A stretch of 64,000 nt of DNA from Ampelomyces quisqualis (lineage: Eukaryota; Ascomycota; Dothideomycetes; Pleosporales; Phaeosphaeriaceae). The notes below the pieces were generated by a model, which saw only the letters and a list, made by a program, of their open reading frames with translations, was not told the origin of the DNA and made no database searches. Shown here piece after piece: positions 35,660-48,136 of the stretch (its first letter is position 1; each line of letters begins with the position of its first letter). Location of the stretch: NCBI GenBank assembly GCA_018398575.1, contig JAGTXZ010000019.1, positions 1,984,001 through 2,048,000 on the forward strand. Direction: 5' to 3'. A program made the translations under genes and the position numbers.

Positions 35660-37355
35660 ATGGCTACGGGGAGCATGCTTAGCGTGAGTATTGTGTATGT
35701 TATTTGTGGGACGTTTACTGAATTCGTCCCTTGTGGGGTTGCAGGGCGGCATTGGTGTTCCCCACTGTTGCATCAATCCACGGCATCGTGCTTGCGAGCA
35801 CCCATGTGAATGGTCCGTTTGTCCTCCACCCCCAAGATTTCCGACCAGCGACTAACGTACCACATCTCTAGGCGCGGTCGACATGGACATCTTTGGAGCC
35901 TTCCAGTTCTGCTCCATTGCAATTCTTGCAGCGCCGCTCACCGTTCGCTTGTCCAGGACTTACTTCTATGATCCTGGCAGAAACGTCATCTTCGTATGGA
36001 CCATTCTCGTTCTCGCGGGTCTCGTTGCATTATGTGTCGAGTTCTATCGAGTTGAACCGACCCCATGCAGATATGACAACGCTGGCAGGACCCTTCTTGG
36101 GGTAAACGACTTTTTCAACACGAACGCCACGTGCAATCTGACTTGCACAGAAGAAGCCGGCCCATTTTCCCCCTTGCGTGGCGGTGCTGCAAGTGAGGTC
36201 TTTGTTATACCTGTACCTCAGAGGTTGACTTTCAATGCCGCCATGCTTCTTGCGGCAGGCTTCTGCATACCAGTAAGTGGCCACTGCCTCGTCGTTTCTC
36301 GCGCTTAACAATCCGGGAAGATTTCATCAACTCGGTTTGCTAATAAACCTCACAGGCAATTTTGAGTCTGATCTTCACGTGGGACAAAATTCTCGAAATA
36401 AACTGGAAGAGGCGACGACAAGCCGAGAATCCGCATGAGCCGGTCCAGGGTGCCAATGTCACCGTAGGTGAGCTCAAGGGTATCAATCATGTCGTCAGAA
36501 TGTTCTTGAGTGTTGTCGAGATTCCAGTATTCAGTGGAGCTGTCATTGCCATTCTGGGTATCGGCGAAGCCAACTTCTGGAGTCACCAGGTGTCGTACCA
36601 GACAGAGCCCATGGCATCAGTTGGTAAGTATCGTCAACAGCATCCAGTCCTCAAACTGATTTGAAGTAGGCCAGTGGGCGCCTATTGCAGGCACAGTAAT
36701 TGCAGCACTAGGCTCGTTGTACCTTTTGTGGTACAAAGAAGATACAAAAGCGAAAGAGAAGCCAGCAATTCACTACCATCCGTCAGAAGGCTCTGAGCAC
36801 GAGCCACCACCCAGCCGTAGCTCGGATACACAGCGATCCTCCGAACGGATCTCGGAGAGTCACCCATTGGATATACATCCAACACTTTCGAACGATTGGA
36901 GGCTCAGTCGTGCGATCAATCAGCCCGGTCTTGAACGAAACAACACCAATGGAACAAGTTACGAGGACGAACCGACCGCCGGTAGGCCGCGAATACGTCA
37001 GTGGTTCACAACAGCTGCAAATTATCTTGGTAATGCAGCTCATCAGAAACTGGATGTATCAGACTACAAAGACCAAAAGGCACATGGGTTTCCGGAAGTA
37101 CCTGGAGAGCTGTTTCGCAATCCCGACCTTGAAATAACCAGGACACAATACGAGCAACTTCGAGAGCAGAACTCACGAGCTCAAAGCTCTTATGCGCCGA
37201 GCACCCATTCGACCCCTGGACATGAAGGCGGTTCGACACCACCCCTCCAACCATCTCCACGTCTCGACACCAGCCCATCGCGTATACCAAAGCGACGAGA
37301 CACTCTTGAAGTGCCTGCTCAAGTTCACAGCCATCGAAGAGCAGAGAGTCGTTGA
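35660..37355 (+). CDS. Fungal multispanning membrane protein of unknown function
   Basis: Five exons: 35660-35694, 35745-35812, 35872-36272, 36356-36623 and 36670-37355; 485 residues. The tiny first exon (MATGSMLSVSIV) joins in phase to AALVFPTVASIHGIVLASTH across an intron with a GTATGT donor. Hydrophobic segments follow at about residues 10-30, 35-55 (FGAFQFCSIAILAAPL), 70-90 (VIFVWTILVLAGLVAL), 150-170 (LTFNAAMLLAAGFCIP plus AILSLIF), 215-240 (VEIPVFSGAVIAILGIGEANFW) and 250-275 (PIAGTVIAALGSLYLLW), so about six membrane spans. A lumenal loop carries cysteines (PTPCRYDN, ATCNLTCTEE). The last 210 residues are cytoplasmic, Ser/Pro-rich and basic, with RIRQWFTTAANYLGNAAHQK and PGELFRNPDLEITRTQYEQL. 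I associate the layout with a Pezizomycotina-specific membrane family, without known function. Its 3' end is only 83 bases from the convergent esterase gene. Confidence 0.85.
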
Positions 37356-37438
37356 CTATGTAGAGCATTTCAACTGTAAACCAAATTTCGTCGTTCATTG
37401 CTTCCACTACGTTTGACAAAAATTGTCGCTGTAGTCGA

Positions 37439-38409
37439 CTACAAGCCGAACCACGCTTCCGATATCGCGAGATGCGACGGCACAGAGTGTCCAACACCCA
37501 CCGCCCAGATCCCCTGAACGCTTGGACCGAAGTCATCTGTTCGATAATTCTTCTCTGGCGTGTCTTTTTGCGATTTGGTCGGCGTTATCGTTACACCAAA
37601 GACGTTAGTCCACTGCTTCAGGGTCTCGTCATAGTTCTTGGGCGACAACGTTGCATCAATACTGCCATGCCAGAACTGCATGCGCGGCCTTGTTCCGTTG
37701 TATCCTGGGTACATGCCTCGGACGACATCGCCCCAATGCTGCGCAGTCGATATGCTTTGGCCACCTGAGCAAGTGTTGTTCCAGGCGGCAGATGCTCCAG
37801 AAGACGACACAAAACAACCTGCCGGAACGCCTGAATACAATGATACAGCAGCGATGAGTTCTGGATATGTGGCAGCCAGCACATTTGACATCATTCCTGG
37901 AGTACATGAGTGGCAGTACTTCAAGGTGTTGAAGTGTACTACTCACCACCTGACGATCCCCCAGTAACGAAGACTTTCTTCGAGTCGATCTTGTATTTGT
38001 CAATTGCATAGGTGATCATATTCGCAATGGCATTCGAGTCGCCACCGCCATTGTGTGAAAGCGACGATTTGCTGGACACGTCCCAGCATTCTGTGGTCGA
38101 GCTTGGCCAGACTGTCACGTAGCCCTTCGCATCCGAGCCCTGCTTCCACGGGATTTTGTTGTTCTGGAAATATTTCTGCGCAGAAGACTGACACGAGTGG
38201 ATTGCTACTACCAAAGCATCGCTCTTGACAGTATCTGGCACATACACCCACCTCAAGTACTGTCAGCGTTGGTACCGGGGAATAGAAATTCGCACATACA
38301 TGCCAGGTTTCACACGAGCGCTGCCGCCATAGTTCTGGATCTGAGTCAATTGCGCCGCAAACGAAGGCACTCCAAGGGCCAGAAAAGATACAAAAGCCTG
38401 GAAACGCAT
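37439..38409 (-). CDS. Secreted carbohydrate esterase family 1 (acetylxylan/feruloyl esterase-like)
   Basis: Extracellular alpha/beta-hydrolase that probably removes acetyl (or feruloyl) groups from xylan. Exons 38409-38300, 38251-37947 and 37896-37439 give 290 residues. The first intron has a perfect GTATGT donor and splits the methionine codon in PGMWVYVPD; choosing it reproduces the family wording gMy.YvP. A signal peptide is clear (MRFQAFVSFLALGVPSFAAQ). The serine nucleophile is S137 in GGSSGGMMSNVLAATYP, the usual G-x-S-x-G elbow followed by MM..VLAATYP. Other conserved parts are ALVVAIHSCQSSAQKYFQ, GYVTVWPSS, MQFWHGSIDATLSPKNYDE (catalytic Asp region) and VGVGHSVP with the catalytic His. 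No carbohydrate-binding module is attached. Length matches single-domain AxeA-type enzymes. Acetylxylan esterase is the best call, feruloyl esterase or polyhydroxybutyrate depolymerase the alternatives. A decayed AA9 gene lies 0.7 kb upstream. Confidence 0.9.
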
Positions 38410-39146
38410 TTTGATACAGAATAAGAAATTCGTGTCGTGTGTAGAACACTTAGCCTGGCTGAATATATACCTCAATAATGCCTCCACATCTGCGGAGCGG
38501 GGTCTCTTCCCCGGTCATACTTTGCGCGGATCACTTAGGGAAGATTTTGTCAGCCTTGAATTCAGGAACTCTACATCTGAGCTCCTTCGAAGAAAAAAGA
38601 CATTCGCGGCTGAACTGCTCTCCTGTTCGCAATCAAGCTTCATATTAAGCTTTTCCACATATTGAAAATATATGATGCAGCGCCTGCTTCCCCACGATGA
38701 TCAACACGCACCAATATCGCATTGCCGAATATTTTTGTATTACAGGTCTAGTGCTGAATTCACCCGGTTTTGCTTACGACAATGAGTGGCAGCATAGGAC
38801 AAGGACACGAAAGAAGCTTCGTGTCAGGTGCAGACTATACGAATGAACAATATCGAGACGGGAAGCTAAAGAAACTGTACATTTTGCCTAAATCAGCAGC
38901 TGATCTTTCAGTGCATCTGACGACCGGGTTGCTATATAGTGGTTCTGAAGAGCACCTGCCATGCTCTACACAAGTTTGTAGTGACTTTAAGACACTACTC
39001 AACCTCCACATTACGCTTCCTCGAACCGACCAAACACTTCTCGTTGTTTTGAGGGCGTGATTCACTTAGCCTCGAGATCAGTCCGATACTCATAGACACC
39101 ATACTCGTTGCAAGATAACACCACAGTCACGGTCAACAACATCACG
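38410..39146. other. Region between the esterase and the AA9 relic
   Basis: This 737-base AT-richer stretch contains the esterase promoter. A 92-codon frame starting at 38782 (MSGSIGQGHERSF) is open on the plus strand but resembles nothing I know; it is not called as a gene. Confidence 0.4.
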
Positions 39147-40109
39147 ATGTGACCAGTTCTCGCTACTATCATCGGCATAATTGCCTATCGTGTATCCGCG
39201 CACGGTGGCGCTCTGAACGTACATGATACAAATCCACATACACACCACAAACATACACCCTGATCACATCTTGACTACACATCTCCACTTCCAGTACACA
39301 GTAGGAGAAACATGATACCCAGGGTCCGTCTTCCTCCACCTCCATCCCATCCAACTTCTAACCTCCCACCTACAGCTACGACCCCTACAGCGATGAAACA
39401 ACCCAAGACGCACCCGACTGGATGCCCCAACGCAAATGGACCTCCAACAGCCCCATCTTCGAAACAACCAACGCCTCCCTCTCCTGCAACACACCCGACA
39501 CCCCCGCACGCGCCTACATCCCCATCACCGCCGTGTACGCATACTGGATACACACCGTGGGGCCAATCATCTGATGGCTCGCATACTGCGCCAACGAGTC
39601 CAACAACAGTCACACATTCGACAGCGCGCGCGTCGTGGTTCAAAATATGACAGCGAGGATTGCAGCCAGGCACGATTGAAAGCGGGACGTGGTTCCACTA
39701 GGCGTTTAGTACATCCCTGGGACGGGAGGCCGAGTTTGGTGGCAAGAGAGGATCCCGGAGACTTTGAGGCGGCAGGCCCGGCAGGTATTTGCTTCGCTGT
39801 GAGATTGGCAGCTTGCATAGTGCGCGTGCGCCGCGGGTTTATCCCGAGTGTGCGCATTGGCAGGTTAGTGGGGGCGGGGAGGGAGTGTCGGGGGGGTGGG
39901 GATTCCGGGGGTGTGGAGTATGGATCGTGAGTTTTGCCGAGGGGAGAGAGGAGGCGATGGCTGACGCACGTACAGCCCGAAATTCATATTGATATCTATT
40001 AGCCGGAAATATCAGTGGGGCTGGTGATTGTGTTGCAGTAGAGCTGACTTGTACTAAGTATGTGTACAACATCCCTTGGACCGCTGTTGTGGACTGGGGA
40101 GTAATGTAG
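39147..40109 (+). pseudogene. Decayed AA9 (GH61) lytic polysaccharide monooxygenase
   Basis: The relic follows AA9 order. ATG (39147) is followed at once by TGA (39150), then a signal-peptide-like PVLATIIGIIAYRVSA ending in the mature start HGGALN, where His1 would bind copper. A GT-AG intron (39219-39294) leads to YTVGET, a TGA (39313) and YPG. A second intron (39324-39375) joins in phase to YDPYSDETTQDAPDWM and QRKWTSNSPIFET. Next come LSCNTPDTPARAYIPI, AVYAYWIHTVGPII, a TGA (39572) and WLAYC. A frame change in a GC run precedes WFKI, a TGA (39648), GLQPGTIESGTWFH and a TAG (39699). Further frame breaks surround IPETLRR and GRYLLRCEIGSLHSA, then RVYPECAHWQV. Weak C-terminal traces include PEIHIDIY with TAG (40000) and TKYVYNIPW. 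The middle lacks a few residues before AVYAYW. Six in-frame stops and at least two frameshifts make a functional product implausible. Intact AA9 enzymes oxidatively cleave cellulose or xylan. Confidence 0.85.
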
Positions 40110-41044
40110 CGGTAGGTTATGATTACGTCTGTAAGATTACCTTGAATATACTTGGCACAAATAGACAAGTCGCTGGTTTCTGGTTTCTTCTTCTCAAACG
40201 CATGTACGCAAATGCTTCATCATCTCCACCAACCCCACCAGCTTCTGCTACTCTCCCTTCAAAACCACACAATCGTACTAGCCCACCCTCCCTCTCAACC
40301 TTATAATCCGCCCTCCTGACCATCTCGTAACCCCCCTCCATTTCTTCCCCACCAAGTTTTATTTCAAGAGCTAGAGATTTGCGCAGTTGAGTGAAGTGCT
40401 GCAGTCTTACTTACTCCCGCTCCATCAGACTTTAGCACTCGCTCCACACCAGCAGTGATTGTAGACGATTCAGACTTTTTCACTCCAGACCTGAGTGAAG
40501 CAAAGTCTAGTCACAATGCGTCTGCATCTCTCTTACGCAGCTTTGATAGGTACATGATAACATTAGATGATGGTCGCTGCAATTCAACGAACGGGGAGCT
40601 GTATGCTGTACAAAGCAGTGGAGCTGATTGGAAATTCTCTGACTATATCTGCAGCATAGGTGTCCCCTAATCTCGTTGTTAACCATCGACTTGTTTGCCA
40701 AAGTTGTGCAGCGGATAAAATCTCGAAGTCAAGCACTGGTGAGCGGAAGTGAAGCATAATCGGACGACCAGACATTTTTGACGTACGTAGAATGTTTGGA
40801 AACATTGTATCGCAATACTTCGCGGAGAAGGTGCTCGAGATATCATGTTTATCCATGGTCACGGTTGAAACATCAACTCCCTCGTAATCGCCCATGTACG
40901 CCGAGACCTTGGTGGTGATCGTGTAGATCGGGTATCAAGATGAGGAAATGAAGTGCTGCGTTACGCATGCATATACAGTACAAGTGAGCAGGAAGAAGGA
41001 AAGAAGCCGTACAATAACACGATCTTGCACCAGTCGCGACTCGC
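40110..41044. other. Intergenic region, no gene seen
   Basis: These 935 bases follow the AA9 relic and precede the 3' end of the SNF2 gene. Short frames on either strand lack motifs. Confidence 0.4.
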
Positions 41045-44000
41045 TTAGCTGAGCCCGAAGAGGTACTTCAGCTCTTGAATGTTAAGACGTGCGAGGCCCT
41101 TTGATGCGTTTTCATCGAGAGCAGCGCCTATAATCTCGCGCTTTTTCTCTTGAAGAGCGCAGATACGGTCTTCAACCGTCTCGTGAACCAGAACACGATG
41201 AACGAAAACCTCGCGCTCCTGTGGCATACGATGAGCTCGGTCGACAGCTTGTTCCTCAACGAATGGATTCCAGAAAGGGTCGAGCAGAATGACCTGACTA
41301 GCGCGCCAGAGGTTCAAACCAGCATTGCCAGCCTTGAGAGAAACCAGCATGATATTGTCAGGACCTTCCATGAAGGCCTCGACAGCATCGGCACGAGCTT
41401 CCATCGTCATGCTGCCGTCGTAGCGCTGGTACTTGAACTTCTCTTGCATTAAAGGCACCTCCACCAAGTCCAGTAGTGAGGTAAATTGTGAGAAGATCAG
41501 AGTTTTCTCGGTCGGGTCGTTCCCATGGATTTCTTTTAATAGCTCGACCGTCTTGATGATCTTAGCAGAAGGGATCCATGTCTTGTTAAGACGACGGAGA
41601 TACTGCTTCTTGGCTTCTTTGCTGCGTTGAGACTCCTTCTTCAACTGCGCCAGGGACTTCTTCGGTCTTGTGCGAGCCTTACCCTTGCTTTTAGTCTTCT
41701 TCGCAACTTCTTGAGATCTGGGCCGAGCGCTGTGTCCTCTCGAGGCAAAGTCACTTTCGATGTCCTCTGATGTGAAGTCTTGCTCGGATTCTTCACCGTC
41801 GGACACCACAAAGCCGGCAAGATTACCCTTCTCATCAACGCCATCGCTATCGTCGTCGTCCTCCTCATCAGCGTCCGAATCGCTGTCTTCTTCCACAACT
41901 CGGTCTTCAGATGCAAGTCGCTCCGGACAGTAGACCTTGCAAAAGTGCTTGTAGTCGGTGATCAACTTGGCCCTAAGCTTACCACGACATTGAGGGCATT
42001 TAGCCGTGCTACGCTCATCGTTGCCATCTTGACCACGGTTCGAAGGGTCGAGTACCTTTTGCACACATGTGCCGCAACACGTATGGCCACAGGGTATAAT
42101 GATCGTCGGATTCGGATCTGCTTCAAGGCAAATGGGGCACTCGAAAGCCTCGGCTTCTGTGAGGCGTCGTACAACATCGTTCGACAAGTGCCGAGCACGC
42201 TCGAGCAAGTCGTCTTCCGCTATGCCTTCTGTCGCAGGCTGACTTAGATCCGCAATCAAGTGAGGGTGGCAGCAGGCTTGTCGTAAACGGAGCAGAAGAA
42301 CTAGAATGCATGCATAGTTCGCTGACATTGTTAGTCTAAACTGAATACGTCAAAAATGTTAGCAACTGACCTGACATGGAATTCTGCTTGAGATACTTGT
42401 TGATTTGGATCTGCGACTTGGCCTCAAGGGCCTTGTAGATCGCCATCTCGTCGTCGTCGAATTCAACATTGTCATTCAGCGTGTGTTTGGCTGGTAAATT
42501 GAGGATAGGCTTGCCATCAACCTCAGATGTCTTCTGACGACGTAGCATAACTCCCTTGAGAAGAATTTGCACGCGATTCATGGCTCTATCTCGAGTGGCC
42601 TGATTTTGATGTCTTGCAGGCTGTCGTCCTAGTCAGTCAAAAGTGCTTGTAGTTGTTACTGCACCTGCCTGTCTCGGCTTCAATGTTACCTGTATGACTT
42701 ACTTTAGCAATTTCGAAGGAGAACAACTTCCAGTCGACATAGCGACCGGTCTGCAGGAAGCGGAGCAGCGGGAACAACTCGTCGATCGAGTTCATCATCC
42801 TGATCATTGTCAGCACACGCCTATAGTTGGCGATAAGTTCACTTACGGTGTACCAGTCAAGCACAGACGAAATCGTGCCTGGAGGTCGACAGTTGCCTTG
42901 GATTGAATAGAATTACGGTTCTTGATCATGTGAGCCTCATCGATGATGATGCGATACCACATGCACTCGTGACCAAGAAGTCCAAGCTTGTCTCGAGGCT
43001 TGCGTCGAAAGCCTGGCTCGTTCAATTCACGCTCGTAGAGAGTAGTCTCGCGCCTTGAATCTTTCTGCTTGAATTCTGAAGTGAGAGTGCCGAACGTTGT
43101 CAGGACGACATCGTATTGGCGCAGTACATTGAAATCAGCTTTCTTGCCGTTGCCCCAGTAAAGGTAAACACTGAGCCTATGGCGGTCCTTCACGTGGTGA
43201 GCGATCTCTTTCTCCCATTGACGCATAAGTGCAACGGGTGCGATGATTAGTGTAGTCTTGCACAGTGGGTCCTGTGACGGGCGAGCGCAGATGAGAGCGA
43301 GCGCTTGGACCTGGTCTAGATTAGCATATGGGAAGCTTTAAGATGGTCTGAAGCGCTTCGCGCCGGTTCTGATATGAGGTGGTCGTCTCTGCAATAGAAC
43401 ATCGAGTTCTCGTGTGGCGCATGTGTACTTACAGTCTTTCCGAGGCCCATCTCATCAGCCAGGATACCGCCTTTGTTTCGGCTACCTTCCATCTTCAGCA
43501 ACCATGTCAGGCCAATCTTCTGATACTCTTTGAGAATCGAGCTCATGATACGTGGCGTCTGCTCCCTATCCTCCTGAGTATCCTTGCCGTTCTGCGCAAC
43601 AATCTCCAGCATCTTTTCGATTGACTCAGCCTCTGTGGCACTCAGCGCGAGGTCACGATAATCCTCGTTGTCATCGCTCTCGCGACCAAGCCAATCTGGT
43701 CGTAAATCAGGTAAGTAAGGCGTGAAACGGTTAAGAAAATCAGACGGCACGCGCAGCTCTCCTGAGGCCGCGGCTTGCTGAGGCTGCTGCTGTTGAAAGG
43801 CAAAGCCGCCACCGGCCGGTATTGGAGTGGTGAGAAATTGAGCCAGCTCGTCTGGGCGCATAAACTCTTGGTTGAAAGCGTTTGCTGGTGTCGGGCGGCC
43901 ACCATCGTCGAGGAAGGCGTATGCAAGGTCAGGAAATGGATCTGGGCGACCAACACCATTATGAGAGGCATTGATTGGACCAGGGGTTGACACAGGACTA

Positions 44001-44431
44001 GGCGGATCGGAGATCGTTAGGTCGATGTAATCCGAATCCGATACACCACTACTACCCGGAGACTCTCCATGCCTGGTTGGTAGCGACCCCTCATGCTTGA
44101 TATGCGGGTTGAAATTCGAGTAGTCTGGTGACTGCGGACTCGGGTTGGCACTGACGCGCTTTGGCTGGGGTTCACCTCCAGTTGTCAACCCTAAGCTGCG
44201 TTTGAGAGATACAGGAGCTTTGGACTCTGCACGGCTGGACATATAACCATTTGTGTGCATCGGTTGCTGAGCTGCCTCTGCGCGCTGAAGAGCAGCCAGA
44301 TGTCGTTGAGACTGCTCGAGTTGACTGGCCCAACCACCTCGACTGGTATGGTCTGGTCCGCAATTTTCGAGCACAGAATTGATGAGGGCCATGTCCTTCT
44401 GCGCCTCAACTCCACTAGGTCTCGAGGCCAT
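41045..44431 (-). CDS. uls1: SNF2-family ATPase with RING finger (Uls1/Ris1-like SUMO-targeted translocase)
   Basis: Nuclear DNA translocase with a ubiquitin-ligase type RING; yeast Uls1 acts on SUMO-conjugated proteins and in DNA-repair and silencing contexts. Exons 44431-43433, 43310-42847, 42799-42703, 42620-42371 and 42321-41045 give 1028 residues. The N-terminal 280 residues are disordered and contain DYIDLTISD near residue 132, which fits a SUMO-interacting motif. ATPase motifs: GGILADEMGLGKT (I), TTLIIAPVALMRQWEKEI (Ia), RIIIDEAHMIKN (II), CLTGTPMMNSIDELFPLLRF (III), GVMLRRQK. The C3HC4 RING is inserted between the lobes, CPICLEADPNPTIIIPCGH to CPQCRGKLR, followed by an acidic and a Lys/Arg-rich linker. 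Lobe 2 has KTLIFSQFTSLLDLV, YQRYDGSMTMEARADAV, LVSLKAGNAGLNLWRASQVI and DRAHRMPQEREVFVHRV. Rad5 is less likely because no HIRAN domain is seen; Rad16 is another alternative. All splice phases agree. Confidence 0.92.
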
Positions 44432-45808
44432 GGTGGTGTCGCACGAGCTGATACCAGCCTAGGGAGGGTACCAGGGTGAATTTGCCGTTCCTGGAGGCTG
44501 CAACAATCTGATGAGGCCCTTGGTGGTTGAGGTAGACGGTAGGGCAAGAAGGAGAGGTGGGGTGATGGCACGAGCGTTTCGGGAGCTGATGCTCTGGCGC
44601 TGAAAGTCTTGTAGAGACCAGGCAGAGATGAATGAGGGCGAAAGAGAGAGGTGAATCATGAGGCGAATTGCGGGCAGCTGCGATCTCACCGTTCACGACG
44701 CGTTCTTGTCGTCGCGAGGACAAAAAGTTACAAGCAGCGAAAGGATGAAAAACCGCGCCTAGAGGCAGGGGCGGGAAAAAAGTTCTTGCCCTTTATCGAT
44801 AGGCTCTACCATATTATCTTCTTTGCCACGAGTGCCAGGACCAAAGGCACTTGAGATCCGCTCGTCAAGCCGCAGAGACGTTCAGCAGGCTGGCGAAGAC
44901 ACTGTTTGTTCCGGTGGTTCCGGTGAACAAAAGTGAATTGCCCACGCGGGCTGACGCGAAAGGCGCACGAGCCCTGATGACCCGATTTGCGGCCCACATT
45001 CGAAAGTAGCCAAATTGCGCCGCTGGCGTAGCATGCCTCACGTGTTGACATGTTCAACGTAAAGGATTCTGGTAGTCTCTGGGAATGCACGCAGTCCGAA
45101 GGGCAACAACAGAACCCCCAGCAGCTCAACGCTATGCCCTTTCTGCAAGAAAACTTCGAAACTGTCTCATGTAGCACCCCCCCCTGGTCCTTATGGGCGC
45201 ATGTCGTGATGCCGACGGCAAGCTGCAGTGGATCTTTTCCCGCAACGGAAATGACTGCTCGTGGTCAGTCCATTGAGATGGATGATAGTTATCCAAGTTG
45301 TCCCAAACGAGGGACTCCAGGCAAGACATGTATTGGTAAGAGTGAATGACCCATGGTGACCGTTGCTTCCCTGCGCTGCAGCAGGTCCTGGCTAGATCGA
45401 AGCAAGTGAGGTCAATCACCTTATCGGAGAGAAATAGCTGTAAAAGGTGCTTGTCTGCGAGCAGGACGTGTAGCTGTATTTGAATTCTTTTGGTGGGTAT
45501 GAAGGATTGTAGGAAAGTAAGAACACCCGCGTAACCAACGCCACCTATCATGAGACATTACTGTCCAAGAAGAAGCCTCCCGGCGGATACAGCCGTCATA
45601 CAAGTGTGTGCTACAGTGCGTGGGGCAGAGGACCAGGCATGGGATGTTGACAGGATGAAGATTCGAGAGTCTAGTAAAGCACAAATGGCCAAAGCACGCT
45701 GGTGCACCTCCATACCATTAGCAAACGATGGCCCAGACATCATCTACCCATATCAAGAAGCTCCACATCGTCAGTCATCGTCCTCTCCCGCACAAGGTTT
45801 GTTAACAT
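44432..45808. other. Intergenic region, no gene seen (1.4 kb)
   Basis: The part next to 44432 is the uls1 promoter and leader; the part near 45808 is the 14-3-3 3' region. Frames of up to 139 codons on the minus strand show no motif. Confidence 0.45.
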
Positions 45809-46824
<1,016 letters not shown>

Positions 46825-48136
46825 TTTGACGTGTTATCTGGTCATGGAGATGTCAGCAAGGTTCGAGCTTGTGCGGCGCGCAATCAGTGTGCTCATGGCA
46901 TGTCGCAATGGTTGGACCCTTCAGCCCCTCAGTGTGCGCTGTGCTGCGGCCGGCCGGCAACTGCGGATTCAAAGCGCCTTCTCGCGACCACGACCAGGTG
47001 CGCAAAACAAGCTCCCAGGGGCGAAGTCGCAGGAAAAGCAGGCGCAGGCGGTGCCACGGCGAGCCGACCAGGGAGTGGCGCAGGGAGGGGCGGCTTGGGC
47101 GACTTGCTCGCCCAGCACCGCTCCGACCGCCACCCGCAGCCGATCGTTACGATGCGTGCAGTGGACGCGGTCTGTTCAGGCGCATGTTTACAGCAGGCTG
47201 CTCCAATGGCCCTCGCAGGCGTTGAGGGCGCCCAAGGCGCAATTTGGCGGCCGTTCCGCGGTGCTGAGGGGGCATGACGCACGGCAGGAGTACTTACGGG
47301 AAGGGGGTGGTTGACGAAAGGGTAGTTTGAGCGGATGGACGAGGGATCGAGCGGGGTGGGGGTGGGTTGGAAAAGTGCGTGTGAGGTGTTTTCGGTGGAG
47401 GGCCGTTTATCAAGGAAGATGGAGGGACTGGTCGTCGTTCTTGGCAGGCGCTGCCGTCGATCACGCCGCCTGCCTCTCCTTAGGCCACACACAGCCCAGA
47501 ACAGGCGGGCTTGCCCACTCCGAGCAGAGCCGTCACCGCCTCAGGGCCAAAAAACCTAGCACCATCCTTTCCCTTGTATTGAGACGTGCCGCATTGTCTA
47601 GACCCCAGACCGTTGATAGTTTTGCCCTGAGCTGTGGTTGCACCCTCCCCCGCAGTCCATCCCGTCGATTACCGTCACAAATCATGTTCGATTCGGGCTT
47701 CAAGATTCAGGTACATGTAGACGTAGTTTCTCTTGTGCGGTGATTTGGAGCCCTGCAAGCGCCATGACGATGCACAGCAGGATGTATATGCCGCTTCACA
47801 AGGTTGCAGGCTGAGTCCTACGGGACCGCAGGGCTATGGTAGTCTCACACGCTTTCACCTGCATTCCATCATTCGTCCAAGACCAAAGGCATAGCGGTGT
47901 ACGATCTATCATGGCTCTCGCCAGTGTGAACACAATAACACTCTCCAACTATTCGTGATACCTGGTCGGATCCTGTGCGATGAAGCATCACATGACCCCA
48001 ATGACGCACCAGCGGTCAAAGCTCCACTGATTGGCTCGACTCTTCGTTAAGCTCATCACTCCACCTCTGACGGGTCAATCTGTATACACACGGCTAGCAC
48101 ACCCAGTCCAATTTAACTCGCTCTCCAACAATCACA
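46825..48136. promoter_or_regulatory. Divergent region between 14-3-3 and the ATPase inhibitor
   Basis: This 1.3 kb holds the 14-3-3 leader/promoter (GC-rich part, 46825-47650) and the inhibitor promoter. A very small candidate coding unit on the plus strand (47684-47894) is listed separately. Other open frames appear to be by-products of GC-richness. Confidence 0.45.
47684..47894 (+). CDS. Candidate micro-gene, two exons, 47 residues (low confidence)
   Basis: ATG at 47684 opens MFDSGFKIQ (exon 1, 47684-47710), directly followed by a GTACAT donor. An acceptor (CACAG) at 47777 joins in phase to QDVYAASQGCRLSPTGPQGY and a short remainder ending RPRPKA with TAG at 47892-47894. Exon 1 follows a good start context (CACAAATCATG). 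The chance of a short spliced frame like this is not negligible and I do not recognise the product, so it may be an upstream exon of another transcript or nothing. Confidence 0.2.

Noticed and set aside
39312..39650. 112-codon Pro/Thr-rich frame over the AA9 relic
   Set aside because: It is an off-frame reading of the AA9 remnant; the AA9 frame matches conserved motifs and splice phase.
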